Below are positions 63,192 through 64,000 of a stretch of 64,000 nt of DNA, one piece after another. Each line of letters opens with the position of its first letter. Within the stretch, counting starts at the first letter, position 1. Under the pieces are notes generated by a model. It saw only the letters and a list, made by a program, of their open reading frames with translations, was not told where the DNA came from and made no database searches. A program made the position numbers and the translations under genes. Source of the stretch: Oceanobacillus sp. CFH 90083 (GTDB taxonomy: Bacteria; Bacillota; Bacilli; Bacillales; Amphibacillaceae); assembly GCF_009389585.1 (NCBI RefSeq), contig NZ_VIYG01000002.1, positions 427,938-491,937 of the forward strand. Direction: 5' to 3'.

Positions 63192-63413
63192 CTATATCTC
63201 CATTTCTTTCCATAACTCTTGAATACTTTTTCCATCTATTCGTCCTTCCACAAACAATTCATTTGATGTTTTGAAGGACTGAGAATAGCTATCTCTAACT
63301 CTTGTTAAATAGTACCCATCTTCATTTCTGCTAATCCAAAAACTTTGATTTCGATAGTAGAATTGAAACTCTTCTCCCATCGCTACTCTTTGTTTTAATT
63401 CTTCATAATCCAT
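63192..63413 (-). CDS. probable immunity protein for the LXG-type toxin
   Basis: A 73-residue acidic protein (MDYEELKQRVAMGEEFQFYY, later YYLTRVRDSYSQ, ending IQELWKEMEI). It starts 15 bp after the toxin stop with AGGAG seven bases before the ATG, the usual place and size for an immunity gene of a polymorphic toxin. No known immunity family could be named with confidence. It has no membrane segment, so it should act in the cytosol. Confidence 0.7.
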   Translation of the reverse strand: MDYEELKQRVAMGEEFQFYYRNQSFWISRNEDGYYLTRVRDSYSQSFKTSNELFVEGRIDGKSIQELWKEMEI

Positions 63414-63428
63414 AGTATCACTCCTAGA

Positions 63429-64000
63429 TTATCTATTAAACGTACCATCACTATTCCATTTAAAAATATGTTCATGTGGCCATTCAGGGTGAGTCTTAGC
63501 ATTACCGTGATTAGTATAATCAACGTCTCTCACAGCCCTGCCATCAGACCCATAAAATCTCCTAGTTTTTATTTCACCAGTTTTCTTGTCTATGATATCT
63601 ACTGATGAATTTGGTGCACCCTTAGCAGGATTTGGCACAGATGTTGTAGTTGAATGATTTGCAGTAGGTGTAACATCAATTGTCTTACCTTTATTCGATG
63701 TCACTGTTTGTTTAGGAATATTACCCGCGCCCTTACCAAGCTTATAACCTTTCCTAATACTCGTAAATATCTTCCCAGCAGGAATAAACGAAACTCCTGA
63801 TAGAAGCCTCTCTGTAATCGGTGCACTTCCATCCATAACTGTCCTCGCATCATCTAACCACAAAAAGTCTGCAGTTGCTTTAGCTGCATTCCATCCTATT
63901 TCTGCACTCTGCTTCCCTATATCAAGAGCTTTATCAAATATCCCTTTTTCTTCCTCTGGCTCCTCCACACGTGCTTCCGGGATATCATCTACATACTGAT
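63429..64000 (-). CDS. LXG-type polymorphic toxin, C-terminal part (5' end outside window)
   Basis: The last 190 codons of a larger secreted toxin. They hold a pre-toxin TG-like region (about QSAEIGWNAAKATADFLWLD to LSGVSFIPAGKI), a Ser/Thr/Pro linker and a C-terminal toxin domain with DIIDKKTGEIKTRRFYGSDG and HPEWPHEHIF, resembling the polymorphic toxin type 24 domain. The frame is open to the window edge, so any start here is artificial; the N-terminal LXG domain would lie beyond. An immunity gene follows directly. The toxic activity is not established. Confidence 0.8.
   Translation of the reverse strand, partial: QYVDDIPEARVEEPEEEKGIFDKALDIGKQSAEIGWNAAKATADFLWLDDARTVMDGSAPITERLLSGVSFIPAGKIFTSIRKGYKLGKGAGNIPKQTVTSNKGKTIDVTPTANHSTTTSVPNPAKGAPNSSVDIIDKKTGEIKTRRFYGSDGRAVRDVDYTNHGNAKTHPEWPHEHIFKWNSDGTFNR
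63915..64000 (-). repeat. 86-bp direct repeat, copy B
   Basis: Intact copy within the toxin gene of the segment duplicated at 62786-62871; the match may continue past the window edge. Confidence 0.85.

Overview
The window reads as the chromosome of a low-GC, Gram-positive, spore-forming and motile member of the Bacillaceae, most like the Oceanobacillus/Virgibacillus group. Support comes from strong GGAGG ribosome binding sites with frequent TTG and GTG starts, Spo0E-like and YjfB-like small proteins, SigD- and SigB-type promoters, a cre site, a PhoP box, a bacterial nitric oxide synthase and an LXG-type toxin locus. The genus is an inference from gene content; no rRNA, tRNA or CRISPR was seen.

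Left end (1-7.4 kb, minus strand): a nine-gene sugar-acid operon starts at a LacI-type regulator with its own promoter and twin operators. It runs through 6-phospho-3-hexuloisomerase, KDPG aldolase, a TRAP transporter (DctP, DctQ, DctM), ribose-5-phosphate isomerase and KDG kinase to a 3-hexulose-6-phosphate synthase cut by the window edge. From 7.9 to 11.7 kb come exopolyphosphatase and polyphosphate kinase, the latter behind a three-repeat PhoP box. Then follow an N-acylamino acid racemase/OSBS-like enolase, a MITE-like repeat, a TcyP cystine symporter, and two fluoride-channel genes.

16.8-24.1 kb is a tricarboxylic-acid island: a 3-hydroxyacyl-CoA dehydrogenase remnant, TcuA-like tricarballylate dehydrogenase, a LysR regulator, and a divergent TctC-TctA-TctB transporter plus PrpF-like isomerase. 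The divergent intergenic region holds a 32-bp palindrome and two cre-like sites. A 1198-residue membrane protein follows, then YjfB, a dead diguanylate cyclase, a PAS-GGDEF-EAL protein and nitric oxide synthase. Around 32.1-33.3 kb lies a gene graveyard (hutU head, winged-helix remnant). Next is a double-unit YheC/YheD-type ATP-grasp protein whose second unit looks catalytically dead.

36.3-45.1 kb is motility and chemotaxis: a flagellin gene split by a 364-nt group I intron, with a one-base frameshift in its second exon, then a Spo0E-like protein and three paralogous chemoreceptors in tandem, each with its own SigD-like promoter. 45.5-53.8 kb carries small stress and housekeeping genes (GlsB, a collagen-like protein, a protein tyrosine phosphatase, YjbQ, an esterase lipoprotein, an AI-2E family transporter, a HAD phosphatase) and a second TctA-type permease with a novel-looking partner.

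54.2-60.9 kb is a galactitol-family PTS operon (PRD activator, EIIA, EIIB, EIIC, two zinc alcohol dehydrogenases). It contains an unannotated 55-residue membrane protein and an elaborate three-way-junction RNA between EIIB and EIIC. The right end holds a GNAT acetyltransferase, a PP2C-like phosphatase and the tail of an LXG-type toxin with its presumed immunity gene and a recombination scar from an older cassette.
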